Shown here: one piece after another, positions 15,373-22,180 of the stretch
Position numbering within the stretch: the first letter of the stretch is position 1
How the letters are laid out: every line of letters starts with the position of its first letter
NCBI GenBank assembly: GCA_964388085.1
Contig: CAYLZW010000069.1
Location: 1-22,180 of the forward strand
DNA length: 22,180 nucleotides
Origin: CAYLZW01 sp964388085
GTDB taxonomy: Bacteria; Myxococcota; UBA727; CAYLZW01
Direction of reading: 5' to 3'
Made by a program: the position numbers and the translations under genes
The notes under the pieces: generated by a model
Databases searched by the model: none
The model's input: the letters and a program-made list of their open reading frames with translations, nothing else
Told to the model about the DNA's origin: nothing

Positions 15373-16866
15373 TCACACGATGCGGAAGCTGTCGATGAGC
15401 GAACAGCGCCGCTCGCGCGTGAAGCTGACCGCCGTGGTCAGGCCCTCGCCCGTCGGCGACGCGATGGTGAAGCTGGTCCAGCCCTCGCCGCCTTGTCCGA
15501 GCCCCGCGTAGTTCGGCGCGTTCTTCACGAAGATGGACACGTCGGACGCGCGCGCGAAGGTGTGCAGGCGATCGATGTTCGTCGAGTACATGGAGGCGGT
15601 GTGTCCGAAGCCGTGCTCCGCGCGCACCGCGGCGGCGATGGCGTCGTCGACGTTCTTCGTGCGGCAAAAGCCCACCACGGGCATCAAGGCCTCGACCTGA
15701 ATGAAGGGATCGTCTTCGGAGTCGACCTCGACGAAGAGCAGGCGCGTGTCGGCGGAGACCTGCTTGCCGATGGCTGCCGCGATCTTGGACGCGTCTTGCC
15801 CGACCCACTCCTTGTGCGGGTGGTCGCCGTCGATGACGAGCTTGCGCAGCTTGGCGATGTCAGCGCCGGTGATCTCCACGGCGCCGTTGTTCGACATCTC
15901 GCGCTTGAGCGCGTCCGCCACCTCGGCGACGCAAAAGATCTCCTTCTCGTCGGTGCAGATGACGTTGTTGTCGAAGGAGGCGCCGTCCACGATGCCGCGC
16001 CCGGCCTTCCTGATGTCGGCGGTCTCGTCGACGACGACGGGCGGGTTGCCGGGGCCGCCGCAGATGGCGCGCTTGCCCGAGCTCATGGCCGCCTTGACCA
16101 CGCCCGGGCCGCCGGTGACGACGACCAGGCGCACGCCCGGGTGGCGCATGAGCGCGTTGGCCGACTCGATGGTGGGCTCGCCGATCATGCAGAGCAGGCC
16201 CTCGGGCGCGCCCGCCGCCTGCATGTATTCGTTCGCCTTCTCGACGAAGAAGCGGCACACCTTCTTCGCGCTCGGGTGCACGTTGAAGACCACCGAGTTG
16301 CCGCCCGCGATCATGCCGATGGCGTTGCAGATGATGGTCTCGGTCGGGTTCGTCGTCGGCGTGATGGCGCCGATGACGCCGAAGGGCGCGCGCTCGATGA
16401 GGGTCAGACCCTTGTCACCCGTGATGGCCTGCGGGCGCAGGATCTCGGTGCCGGGGCTCTTGTTGGCGACGAGGTTGTTCTTCAGGATCTTGTCGCTGAC
16501 GCGGCCGAGCCTGGTCTCCTCGACGGCCATGCGCGAGACGGTCTCGGCGAGATCGCGCGCGGCCTGGCGGAGCGCCTCGACGATGCGGTTGCGCTGCTCG
16601 AGCGAGAGGCGGTCCACCAGGATCTCGTGCGCCGCGCGCGCGGACTTCACGGCCGTGTCGAGGTTGTCGTAGACGCCGAGGCGCCCGCGGCCGATGGCCG
16701 GAGCTCCGCCACCCACCCACGACGGGGACGGGCCGCAGGAGCCGCCGCTCGAGGGGTTCGGCTGCACGCGTCCGCCCGGGGCCGCGCCGACGTGAGGCGC
16801 GAGGCGCTCCACGACCCGGTTCACGATCTCTTCGATCTTTGCGTCGTCGAAGCGGCCGTAGGCCAT
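15373..16866 (-). CDS. CoA-acylating aldehyde dehydrogenase (EutE/PduP family) with N-terminal encapsulation peptide
   Basis: A 497-residue enzyme interconverting aldehyde, CoA and NAD+ with acyl-CoA and NADH. The nucleophile is Cys304 in NNVICTDEK; Asn173 of TPTTNPTE supplies the oxyanion site. The family regions ERAPFGVIGAITP, VFNVHPSAKK, VVTGGPGVVKAA and ICGGPGNPPVVVD are all present. Residues 7-23 (DDAKIEEIVNRVVERLA) form an amphipathic helix with hydrophobic residues at i, i+3/4 spacing. A Gly/Pro/Ser linker to about residue 60 follows. This is the layout of an encapsulation peptide that targets cargo to a BMC lumen. AAGGAG lies eight bases before ATG 16866. It is the only redox enzyme in the operon; no alcohol dehydrogenase or phosphotransacylase is adjacent to recycle NAD+ and CoA. 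The aldehyde substrate is unknown. Confidence 0.95.
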   Translation of the reverse strand: MAYGRFDDAKIEEIVNRVVERLAPHVGAAPGGRVQPNPSSGGSCGPSPSWVGGGAPAIGRGRLGVYDNLDTAVKSARAAHEILVDRLSLEQRNRIVEALRQAARDLAETVSRMAVEETRLGRVSDKILKNNLVANKSPGTEILRPQAITGDKGLTLIERAPFGVIGAITPTTNPTETIICNAIGMIAGGNSVVFNVHPSAKKVCRFFVEKANEYMQAAGAPEGLLCMIGEPTIESANALMRHPGVRLVVVTGGPGVVKAAMSSGKRAICGGPGNPPVVVDETADIRKAGRGIVDGASFDNNVICTDEKEIFCVAEVADALKREMSNNGAVEITGADIAKLRKLVIDGDHPHKEWVGQDASKIAAAIGKQVSADTRLLFVEVDSEDDPFIQVEALMPVVGFCRTKNVDDAIAAAVRAEHGFGHTASMYSTNIDRLHTFARASDVSIFVKNAPNYAGLGQGGEGWTSFTIASPTGEGLTTAVSFTRERRCSLIDSFRIV

Positions 16867-16905
16867 GGTGCGCTCTCCTTACGCTCTGTTGGCGCCTGCC
16901 GCTCG

Positions 16906-17199
16906 CTACGCGCCCTTTTGGTAGCGTGTGCGGCCCTCGGCGGTGACCTCGTCGACGATCGCCATGATGACGTGATCGACCGGGCGGTTCTTGGTGACGC
17001 TCGTCTGGCGCGCGGAGGAGCCCGCCGCGTAGAGCACGAGCTCACCGACGCCCGCGCCGACCGAGTCGACGCAGACGACCACGGCGCCGCTCAGCTTGCC
17101 GTCGAGGTCCACGCCCTTGACGACGAGGAGCTTCAGCCCCTCGAGCTCCTCGTCCTTGCGCGAGGCCACGACCGTGCCGATGACCTGTCCCATGAGCAT
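16906..17199 (-). CDS. BMC-P pentameric vertex shell protein (EutN/CcmL family)
   Basis: A 97-residue shell vertex protein. It has the family pattern in order: GQVIGTVVASRKDEELEGLKLLVV, a variable loop with DLDGKLSG, VVCVDSVGAGVGELVL, then GSSARQT and a closing PVDHVIMAIVDEV. Pentamers of this fold cap the twelve vertices of the icosahedral compartment. Two Met codons compete; ATG 17199 has GAGGT at a normal distance, while ATG 17193 would start exactly at the conserved GQV. It lies between BMC-H (54 bases) and the aldehyde dehydrogenase (39 bases). It is the only BMC-P seen here, enough in principle to close a shell. Confidence 0.95.
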   Translation of the reverse strand: MLMGQVIGTVVASRKDEELEGLKLLVVKGVDLDGKLSGAVVVCVDSVGAGVGELVLYAAGSSARQTSVTKNRPVDHVIMAIVDEVTAEGRTRYQKGA

Positions 17200-17253
17200 G
17201 GGTTACCTCGTCATGAGTGACTGGCTGCTGGAAGCGGAGCTCCTCGCGGCCGG

Positions 17254-17550
17254 TTACTTCTTGGCGGGCGTGGTGCGACCGAGCGGCAGCACCTCGTCGA
17301 TGTTCTGGTGCGGGCGCGGGATGACGTGCACGCTGACGAGCTCGCCGACGCGCTCCGCCGCCCGAGCGCCGGCCTCGGTGGCCGCCTTCACCGCGGCGAC
17401 GTCGCCGCGCACGATGGCGGTGATGTACCCGCCGCCGTAGCCCTTCTCATACCCGACGAGGTCCACCTTGGCCGCCTTCACCATGGCGTCCGCAGCCTCG
17501 ACCATGCCGATGAAGCCCTTCGTCTCGATCATCCCCAGGGCGTCCGCCAT
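17254..17550 (-). CDS. BMC-H hexameric shell protein with unusual pore loop
   Basis: A 98-residue single BMC-domain protein, the main facet tile of the shell. Conserved parts include ALGMIETKGFIGMVEAADAM, the edge Lys25 in MVKAAKV, VRGDVAAVKAATEAG and VHVIPRPH. The pore loop reads K36-G-Y-G-G-G-Y42. Canonical members such as PduA, EutM and CcmK2 have one residue between the Lys/Gln and the GxG core, so this loop seems one residue longer. ATG 17550 is fixed by GGAGGT five bases upstream; the frame extends 20 residues further but without homology. The C-terminal tail (NIDEVLPLGRTTPAKK) is short and basic. Hexamers are expected to pass small polar metabolites through a central pore. Confidence 0.96.
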   Translation of the reverse strand: MADALGMIETKGFIGMVEAADAMVKAAKVDLVGYEKGYGGGYITAIVRGDVAAVKAATEAGARAAERVGELVSVHVIPRPHQNIDEVLPLGRTTPAKK

Positions 17551-17555
17551 TTGGG

Positions 17556-17561
17556 ACCTCC
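17556..17561 (-). promoter_or_regulatory. Ribosome binding site fixing the BMC-H start
   Basis: On the minus strand GGAGGT ends five bases before ATG 17550, ruling out the upstream in-frame start at 17610. Confidence 0.75.
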
Positions 17562-17626
17562 ATGCTTGCGCGCGTGTGACGAGCGGCACCGCTGCCGCTC
17601 GAGAGTTCAATGCCCAGAACCGGAAA

Positions 17627-18250
17627 TCAGCGCTTCTCCTCGATGCCCGTGACGCTCTCGATGGCGGCCGTCGCGGCGGCGGCGGCGGCGTCGATCTCGG
17701 CCTCGGTGCCGGCGAGGTAGAGGCGCCCGAAGGCGCCGAACGGCGTAAAGTCGACGAGGCGCACGTCGGCGGCCTTCTCGGCCTCGTTCGCCGCGAGCGT
17801 GATGTAGGCGGCCGGCACGCACTCCATGATGAACAGGCTCATGCCGGGCTCGATCATGGCGCCGAAGCGGATCTTGTCGATGATCATGGCGTGCATCGGC
17901 TCGATGCTGCGGATGATGGTGCTCGAGACCACCTTCGGCTTGATGCGGTCGGCGACCTTGCAGCCGAGCTGGTCGAGGATCGCCTCGCCCGCCGAGATGA
18001 CCTCGCCCTTGTCCTCGTGGTGCACCTCGAGCATCCCGTAGGCGCGCTCGACCACGATGGTGGCGGGCTGCGCGCGCGTCGCCTTCAGCGCGCGATCGAT
18101 CAGGCGGTGGATCTCCATGCCGGGAGCGATCTCCACCATCAGGCTCGCGACACCGGGCACGGGGAAGTAGCCCCGACAGGTGGTGCAGATGTGCGACGAG
18201 ACCTGGGGCTGGAGCGAATCGAGGAACGTGTAGCTACGCAGCGTCGCCAT
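17627..18250 (-). CDS. BMC-T shell protein (double-disc type), first gene of the BMC operon
   Basis: A 207-residue protein with two circularly permuted BMC domains. The first half has TLRSYTFLDSLQPQ, RGYFPVPGVASLMVEIAPG and VERAYGMLEVHHEDKGEV. The second has KPKVVSSTIIRSIEPMHAMI, EPGMSLFIMECVPAAYITLAANEAEKAA and TPFGAFGRLYLAGTEAEID. From memory this closely matches the Haliangium ochraceum double-layer BMC-T, whose trimers stack as a two-layer disc with a gated pore. GGAG lies six bases before ATG 18250. A Cys-x-x-Cys with a nearby His (HICTTC, residues 20-25) is an oddity I do not recall in the Haliangium protein. As the first gene, it is preceded by a 141-base divergent region shared with the transglycosylase gene. 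It likely controls entry of larger substrates or cofactors. Confidence 0.93.
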   Translation of the reverse strand: MATLRSYTFLDSLQPQVSSHICTTCRGYFPVPGVASLMVEIAPGMEIHRLIDRALKATRAQPATIVVERAYGMLEVHHEDKGEVISAGEAILDQLGCKVADRIKPKVVSSTIIRSIEPMHAMIIDKIRFGAMIEPGMSLFIMECVPAAYITLAANEAEKAADVRLVDFTPFGAFGRLYLAGTEAEIDAAAAAATAAIESVTGIEEKR

Positions 18251-18321
18251 GGCGTCTCCGGCCCTCCAGAAGGGTGCGCCGCCCGTCTAGCACCCGAACA
18301 CTGCCGCGAGCAACGGCGGCG

Positions 18322-18348
18322 TGCAGCTTTCACAGGGCAAAGGCTGCA
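18322..18348. promoter_or_regulatory. Inverted repeat in the BMC / transglycosylase divergent region
   Basis: TGCAGCTTT (18322-18330) pairs with AAAG-G-CTGCA (18339-18348), nine base pairs with one bulged G around an 8-base loop. It lies 72 bases upstream of the BMC operon start codon and 44 upstream of the transglycosylase start. It may be an operator or a leader hairpin; no regulator gene is adjacent. Confidence 0.35.
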
Positions 18349-18391
18349 GAAACGAGGACTCCCGCCGGACCTCCGAGTAGTCTCGGCCCCG

Positions 18392-19066
18392 ATGCGGGCC
18401 CTCGCCGTCACCTCGATGATCTCGCTCTTCGTCGCCGTCCCCGGGGCCGCCGACGAGATGTACGGGTACATCGACGATGACGGCGTCTACGTCGTCACGG
18501 ACCGGCCGACCGACGCACGCGCGCGCCGCTATACGCCGGGCGACTTCGAGCGCTGGGCGCTGTCGCAGACGAACACGCCGCACGAGGGCCTCGGCCGCGA
18601 TCCCGTCGTGGGACGTTCCGCGCTCCGCTCGAGGGGCGCGCGCTCGAGCGCCCCCCGCTCCACGGCGTTCGACGACGTCATCCACGCCGCCGCCGGGCGA
18701 CATCGAGTGCCCTTCGCCCTGGTGAAGGCCGTGGTCGCGGCCGAGAGCGGCTTCAACCCGCGCGCGGTCTCCCGCGCCGGAGCGCAGGGGCTGATGCAGC
18801 TCATGCCGGACACCGCGCGTGATCTGGGCGTCCAGGACAGCTTCGACGCGCGCGCCAACGTAGACGGCGGCACCCGCTATCTGGCGGCGCTGTTGCGCTC
18901 GTTCGACAGCGAGCGGCTCGCGCTCGCGGCGTACAACGCCGGCCCGTCTCGGGTCGCGAAGCTCGGGCGCGTGCCCGACTTCCCCGAGACCCGCGCCTAC
19001 GTCGAGAAGGTCTTGCGGCTTCGCGCGCTGTACGAAAGTCCGGCGCTCGCGACGAGGAGTAAGTGA
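18392..19066 (+). CDS. Periplasmic lytic transglycosylase (SLT domain) with DUF4124-like N-terminus
   Basis: A 224-residue exported peptidoglycan lyase. Residues 1-20 form a signal peptide ending PGAA. Residues about 22-50 (MYGYIDDDGVYVVTDRP) resemble the small DUF4124 domain often joined to SLT domains. A basic Ser/Arg linker precedes the SLT domain at about 92-215. The catalytic Glu118 lies in AAESGFNPRAVSRAG, followed by GLMQLMPDTA and the late AYNAGPSRV motif. It cuts the MurNAc-GlcNAc bond to a 1,6-anhydro product. The start is divergent from the BMC operon and its Shine-Dalgarno is weak. The stop overlaps a GTG of the TPR gene, so the two are probably cotranscribed. Confidence 0.92.
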   Translation: MRALAVTSMISLFVAVPGAADEMYGYIDDDGVYVVTDRPTDARARRYTPGDFERWALSQTNTPHEGLGRDPVVGRSALRSRGARSSAPRSTAFDDVIHAAAGRHRVPFALVKAVVAAESGFNPRAVSRAGAQGLMQLMPDTARDLGVQDSFDARANVDGGTRYLAALLRSFDSERLALAAYNAGPSRVAKLGRVPDFPETRAYVEKVLRLRALYESPALATRSK

Positions 19067-19068
19067 CG

Positions 19069-21012
19069 ATGGCGGCACCGACGCAGCACACCTACCCGTC
19101 GGACGAGGGGACCCCGGAGGAGGAATTCCTCTATCTGCTCGGAGAGGGCTCCGACCTGTTACAGGCCGGCCGGCTCGACGACGCCAAGCGAGAGATCGAG
19201 CGCGCCCTGGCCATGCGCCCGGGACACGAGCAGGCAAAGAACCTGCTCGGCCTGACGCTCTTTCGCCTCGGCGACCTCGACCCGGCGCAGGCGATCTTCG
19301 ACGAGCTCGTGCATGACAACCCCGTCGAGCCCTCGCTGCGCCTGAACCTCGCCATGGTGCACCTGAAGGCCGGCAGGCTGCAGGCCGCCCGCGAGGAGCT
19401 CGAGCGCGCGCTCGACCTGAACCCGGACCACAAGCGCGCCGCCAGCTACATGGCCATGGTCTGCGATCGGCTCGGGCGCCTCGGCGAGGCGGCCGACTGG
19501 TACCTGCGCGCGGGCAACAAGGAGCAAGCGGCCGCGCTGAAGGCCCGCGCGCTCGCGAGCGCCCAGCAGGCGAACGCGGCCAGCGACGACGACGGCGTGC
19601 CCGAGCCCCCGGCGGTGATGTCCGCGGAGGGCGCCGGGCAGGACGAGCGCATGCCCGATCCGCGCGGCGCGCAGGATGACGTCTTCGACAGCGAGGTGCA
19701 GGCCGCCGCGCTCACCGCGCTGCGAGCCGAGGCGCTCGCGCGTCCGTCGGCTCCGCCGAGCGCCGAGGACGCCGTGAGCGCGCGCCAGGCGTCGCAGGAG
19801 TTCACGCTCGATCTCGACGACGGCGAGTCGGCCGACGCCGACGACGAGCCGAGCGGCGACGGCGGCTACGTCGACCCGTTCACCGACGAGCCCGTGGAGG
19901 CCACCAAGCCCTACGCGCCGAACCCGTACTTCAACGCGGGCGGTGACGTCGTCGTGAGCGTGCGTGAGATCAGCACACCGACCAAGCGGGAGCCCGCGCT
20001 GCGCCTCGACCCCGCCTTCGTCGCGCCCGACGACGTGGAGCTGCGCGCCATCGAGCCGGTGGAGAAGACGCTGCCCTACGCGAGCGTGCCGAAGGCGCCG
20101 GCCGGCCGCGCGCCTTTGCGCGACGATGCCCAAGCGGAGGCCATTGCCTCGCCGCCGCCGTCGGCCGACGACAGCGTGCCGGACGGCGTCGCCCCCGAAG
20201 AGCTCCTCGCCACGCCACCGCCGACGCGCGCGCGCTCCGACGAGGGGGCGAGCCAAGGCGCGCTCCCGCGCGTCGCCGTCACGCCGCCTCGCGCGGGCGT
20301 GGTGCCGGCCCCCGTCGACGCACCCGAGGGCTTCGCCGAGATCACGAGCTCCCTGCCGAGCGGAGCGTCCTCGCCGGGCGCGCGCGCGTTGCCCGCGCTC
20401 ACGCTCGCGACCCTCGGCGCGCAGGGCGCCGCCGAGCAGGCCGTGGACCCGTTCGTCGACGCCGACGGGCTGCTCGTGTTCCCCATCGCGGAGGCCGCCT
20501 ACCTGCGCACGGACCTGCTCGTCGGGCTGCGTGGCAGCTTCGAGGTCGAGCCCGTCTACCGCCGCTACCGCGGGCGCCGAACGGACAGCTTCTTCGGTGG
20601 CGGCAAGAGCCCGCTCGCCGCGGCCCTCGGTGACGGACGCGCCTGGCTCGACGCCGCGGGCGCCGAGGTCACCGTGCTCTCGCTCGCCGATGAGGAGCTC
20701 TACCTCGTGGAGGGTACGCTGCTCGCGTTCAGCTCGGGCCTCGTGTGGGAGAACGGGCGGCTGCCCGAGCCCGGCGGCCGCGACCTCGACATCGTGCACC
20801 TGCGCGGCAGCGGTCGCGTCGTCTTGCAGACCAAGCGGAAGCTGCGCGCCATCGAGACCGGCGATCATCCGGTCACCGTCGCCGCCTCGCGCCTCGTCGG
20901 CTGGGCGGGCGCGCTCGTGCCTTCCCGCGGCCTCTTCCCCGGGCTGCCCGACAACGTCGAGCGGCCGTCCATCGTTCGCTTCGAGGGCAGCGGTCGCATC
21001 CTGGTCGTGTAG
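19069..21012 (+). CDS. TPR-repeat protein with C-terminal AIM24-like domain
   Basis: A 647-residue soluble protein without signal peptide. Residues about 20-155 contain four TPR-type helical repeats (for example AGRLDDAKREIERALAMRPG, then LGDLDPAQAIFDELVHDNP and AGRLQAAREELERALDLNPD), a protein-binding scaffold. Residues about 160-455 are acidic, Ala/Pro-rich and probably disordered. Residues about 459-647 look like an AIM24 (TIGR00266-type) beta-rich domain: LLVFPIAEAAYLRTDLLVG, EVTVLSLADEELYLVEGTLLAF, and a closing RFEGSGRILVV. The biochemical role of AIM24 domains is unknown. AGGAG at 19055-19059 sits nine bases before ATG 19069; GTG 19063, overlapping the transglycosylase stop, is the alternative. 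The coupling suggests a shared envelope-related task, which is inference. Confidence 0.82.
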   Translation: MAAPTQHTYPSDEGTPEEEFLYLLGEGSDLLQAGRLDDAKREIERALAMRPGHEQAKNLLGLTLFRLGDLDPAQAIFDELVHDNPVEPSLRLNLAMVHLKAGRLQAAREELERALDLNPDHKRAASYMAMVCDRLGRLGEAADWYLRAGNKEQAAALKARALASAQQANAASDDDGVPEPPAVMSAEGAGQDERMPDPRGAQDDVFDSEVQAAALTALRAEALARPSAPPSAEDAVSARQASQEFTLDLDDGESADADDEPSGDGGYVDPFTDEPVEATKPYAPNPYFNAGGDVVVSVREISTPTKREPALRLDPAFVAPDDVELRAIEPVEKTLPYASVPKAPAGRAPLRDDAQAEAIASPPPSADDSVPDGVAPEELLATPPPTRARSDEGASQGALPRVAVTPPRAGVVPAPVDAPEGFAEITSSLPSGASSPGARALPALTLATLGAQGAAEQAVDPFVDADGLLVFPIAEAAYLRTDLLVGLRGSFEVEPVYRRYRGRRTDSFFGGGKSPLAAALGDGRAWLDAAGAEVTVLSLADEELYLVEGTLLAFSSGLVWENGRLPEPGGRDLDIVHLRGSGRVVLQTKRKLRAIETGDHPVTVAASRLVGWAGALVPSRGLFPGLPDNVERPSIVRFEGSGRILVV

Positions 21013-21020
21013 CGCGGCCT

Positions 21021-21033
21021 CGCTCGTCGAGCG
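21021..21033 (+). terminator. Small GC hairpin after the TPR-AIM24 gene
   Basis: CGCTC-GTC-GAGCG forms a 5-bp stem eight bases after the stop. No T tract follows, so this is a weak candidate. Confidence 0.2.
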
Positions 21034-21101
21034 CCGGCTGCAGTCCTTGCCCGAGGCGCGATGGGTGATACAAACGCGCCACGCGCGAGGTCGCGCGAAC
21101 G

Positions 21102-21107
21102 GGAGGT
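21102..21107 (+). promoter_or_regulatory. Ribosome binding site fixing the start at 21115
   Basis: GGAGGT lies seven bases before ATG 21115. It selects this start over the in-frame ATG 21061 and exposes the signal peptide. Confidence 0.75.
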
Positions 21108-21114
21108 GCGGCCG

Positions 21115-21924
21115 ATGCCGAAGCTCGTGACCGTTTTGGGGACGATGGCGCTCGCGCTCCTCGCGGGCCCGACGTTCGCGCAACAGACGCCTCCTCCGGC
21201 GGCGACCGAGGCGGCCGAGCCGGACGCGCCCGTGACGATGGAGACGCCGCAGGCGGAAGCACCAGCGACGGAATCCTCGCCGGCCGCGGCGCCCGCGACA
21301 GAGGCACCCGCGACGGCGGCACCAGCGACGGACGCATCGCCGACGGACGCATCGCCGATGGAGACGCCCGCGGCGGAGACGCCCGCGGCGGAGACGCCCG
21401 CGGCGGAGACGCCGGGCGCCGAAGCGCCGGCCTCCCAACCAGCGGCAGGTCCTGCCTCGCGCCCAGCGGCGGGTCCCGCGTCACAGCCGGCGGCGGCGGC
21501 GTCCCAGCCAGCCGGTCCGGCCTCGCAAGCGGCGACGAGCGCCGACGCGAGCGACGCTCCGGCCGACACCGCTGCCCCTGCCCTCGTCGACGCCGGCCCG
21601 AAGCCGGACGTCCTGGAGCGCCGCCTGGTCGCGTACGTCTCCACGGGCGTCGCCGCGGTCGCGCTCGGAGCGGGCATCACCCTCGGCACCCTCGCGCTCA
21701 CGCAGTACGACTGCCTGAACAATGTCCTCGTGTGCAACGAGAGCGCCGAGGACCCGATCCTCGGTGACGAATTCCTCGACAAGAAGGCCGAGGTCGAGAC
21801 GCTCTCGCTCGTCGCCGACATGGCGTACGTCGTCGCCGCGGCGGCCACCATCGTCGCGGTCACGGGCTACATCCGCGGCTACTTCCTCACCGAAGAGGAG
21901 CCCGCGGGCGAGGTGACGCCATGA
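21115..21924 (+). CDS. Exported low-complexity Ala/Pro/Glu/Thr protein with two C-terminal membrane helices
   Basis: A 269-residue protein of unknown function. Residues 1-22 form a signal peptide ending TFA-QQ. Residues about 23-165 are low complexity, rich in Ala, Pro, Glu, Thr and Ser, with short tandem motifs such as ETPAA and QPAAGPAS; they are probably extended in the periplasm. The C-terminal part has two hydrophobic segments (about 181-200 and 236-257) separated by a loop holding two Cys (YDCLNNVLVCNE). This suggests an inner-membrane hairpin with a disulfide in the loop. The stop overlaps the next start (ATGA), so it is coupled to the lipoprotein gene that follows. I do not recognise a named family. 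Confidence 0.75.
   Translation: MPKLVTVLGTMALALLAGPTFAQQTPPPAATEAAEPDAPVTMETPQAEAPATESSPAAAPATEAPATAAPATDASPTDASPMETPAAETPAAETPAAETPGAEAPASQPAAGPASRPAAGPASQPAAAASQPAGPASQAATSADASDAPADTAAPALVDAGPKPDVLERRLVAYVSTGVAAVALGAGITLGTLALTQYDCLNNVLVCNESAEDPILGDEFLDKKAEVETLSLVADMAYVVAAAATIVAVTGYIRGYFLTEEEPAGEVTP
21361..21414 (+). repeat. 15-base tandem repeat coding ETPAA
   Basis: GAGACGCCCGCGGCG occurs three times in perfect tandem, followed by a partial fourth copy. The phase is in frame, so copy-number change would only lengthen or shorten the low-complexity region. Confidence 0.9.
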
Positions 21925-22180
21925 GGGCGCTCGTTCACAAGCTCCGCTTCGCGCTCCCGCTGCTCCTCGTCATCACGGGCGCCACCGGCTGCACGGTCCT
22001 GCTCAACACCGAGGAGATCCTCGACTTCTGCGTCCGTCCCGGTGACTGCGCCGAAGGCTTCTTCTGCTCGACCGGCGTCTGCCTCCCGGGCGACGGCGGC
22101 GTCGATGTCGTCGTCGACGCTGGCGGCGAAGGCGAAGGCGAAGGCGAAGGCGAAGGGGAAGGCGAAGGCGAAGGCGAAGG
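21921..22180 (+). CDS. Lipoprotein with Gly-Glu linker, 5' part only (3' end outside window)
   Basis: The first 86 codons of a lipoprotein. The signal peptide has a basic start (MRALVHKLRF), a Leu-rich core and a lipobox-like GATGC, making Cys24 the lipidated residue. A short Cys module follows (FCVRPGDCAEGFFCSTGVCLPG), of the same C-x(4-5)-D/GDC-x-x-G-x-x-C type as the modules of the 4962-6620 lipoprotein. A Gly-Glu alternation then runs to the window edge. ATG 21921 overlaps the upstream stop by four bases. Function is unknown; the shared layout suggests the same family of myxobacterial surface proteins. Confidence 0.8.
   Translation, partial: MRALVHKLRFALPLLLVITGATGCTVLLNTEEILDFCVRPGDCAEGFFCSTGVCLPGDGGVDVVVDAGGEGEGEGEGEGEGEGEGE
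22125..22180 (+). repeat. Gly-Glu coding hexamer repeat, continuing past the window end
   Basis: GGCGAA units (one GGGGAA) encode alternating Gly and Glu. The codon choice is GAA here, whereas the copy at 5112-5198 mostly uses GAG, so the two runs probably expanded independently. Confidence 0.95.

Noticed and set aside
14734..17220. Plus-strand open frame of 828 codons across the BMC operon
   Set aside because: It is antisense to five firmly identified genes and has His/Asp/Arg-rich composition without any recognisable motif.
18307..18326. Possible sigma-54 promoter for the BMC operon on the minus strand
   Set aside because: TGCACG and TTGC elements occur, but the spacing is off by two and the essential GG of the -24 box is missing.

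Overview
The window is about 22 kb of very GC-rich, densely coding bacterial DNA with strong GC3 bias. It most likely comes from a myxobacterium-like member of the Myxococcota. The grounds are a MYXO-CTERM-like tail (GC-S, hydrophobic helix, Arg cluster), Cys-rich lipoproteins with long Gly-Glu linkers after the lipidated Cys, a PilZ protein of the kind common in Myxococcus relatives, and shell proteins that resemble, from memory, the Haliangium ochraceum microcompartment. The genus cannot be fixed from sequence alone. No rRNA, tRNA, CRISPR array, insertion sequence or prophage gene was seen. The longest gap between genes is about 150 bases.

Layout. (1) 1-9036: the 3' part of glmS; a convergent sugar-nucleotide epimerase; a large surface lipoprotein with a degenerate metzincin motif, Ig-like repeats and a MYXO-CTERM tail; a HAD phosphatase; a Cys-rich lipoprotein; a DASS (SLC13) transporter; and a ClpP-type protease. 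(2) 9063-13656: a divergent SecA paralogue on the minus strand, facing an overlapping plus-strand pair made of a DcrB/DUF1795 (Eag-like) small protein and a zinc murein endopeptidase with a peptidoglycan-binding domain. (3) 13691-18250: a minus-strand bacterial microcompartment (BMC) operon. In transcription order it reads BMC-T (double-disc type), BMC-H, BMC-P (EutN/CcmL), CoA-acylating aldehyde dehydrogenase with an N-terminal encapsulation helix, inorganic pyrophosphatase, a second BMC-T, and a trailing PilZ gene. (4) 18392-22180: a lytic transglycosylase, a TPR-AIM24 fusion, a low-complexity secreted or membrane protein, and the start of another Gly-Glu linker lipoprotein.

The most interesting parts are two. 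The BMC has shell proteins and only two enzymes, an acyl-CoA-forming aldehyde dehydrogenase and a complete pyrophosphatase. No signature aldehyde-producing enzyme, phosphotransacylase or alcohol dehydrogenase is nearby, so its chemistry is open. Its BMC-H also carries an apparent one-residue insertion in the pore loop. The second is the SecA paralogue / Eag-like / murein endopeptidase cluster, which looks like a small export or effector module. Both functional readings are inference; the domain calls rest on motifs visible in the translations.
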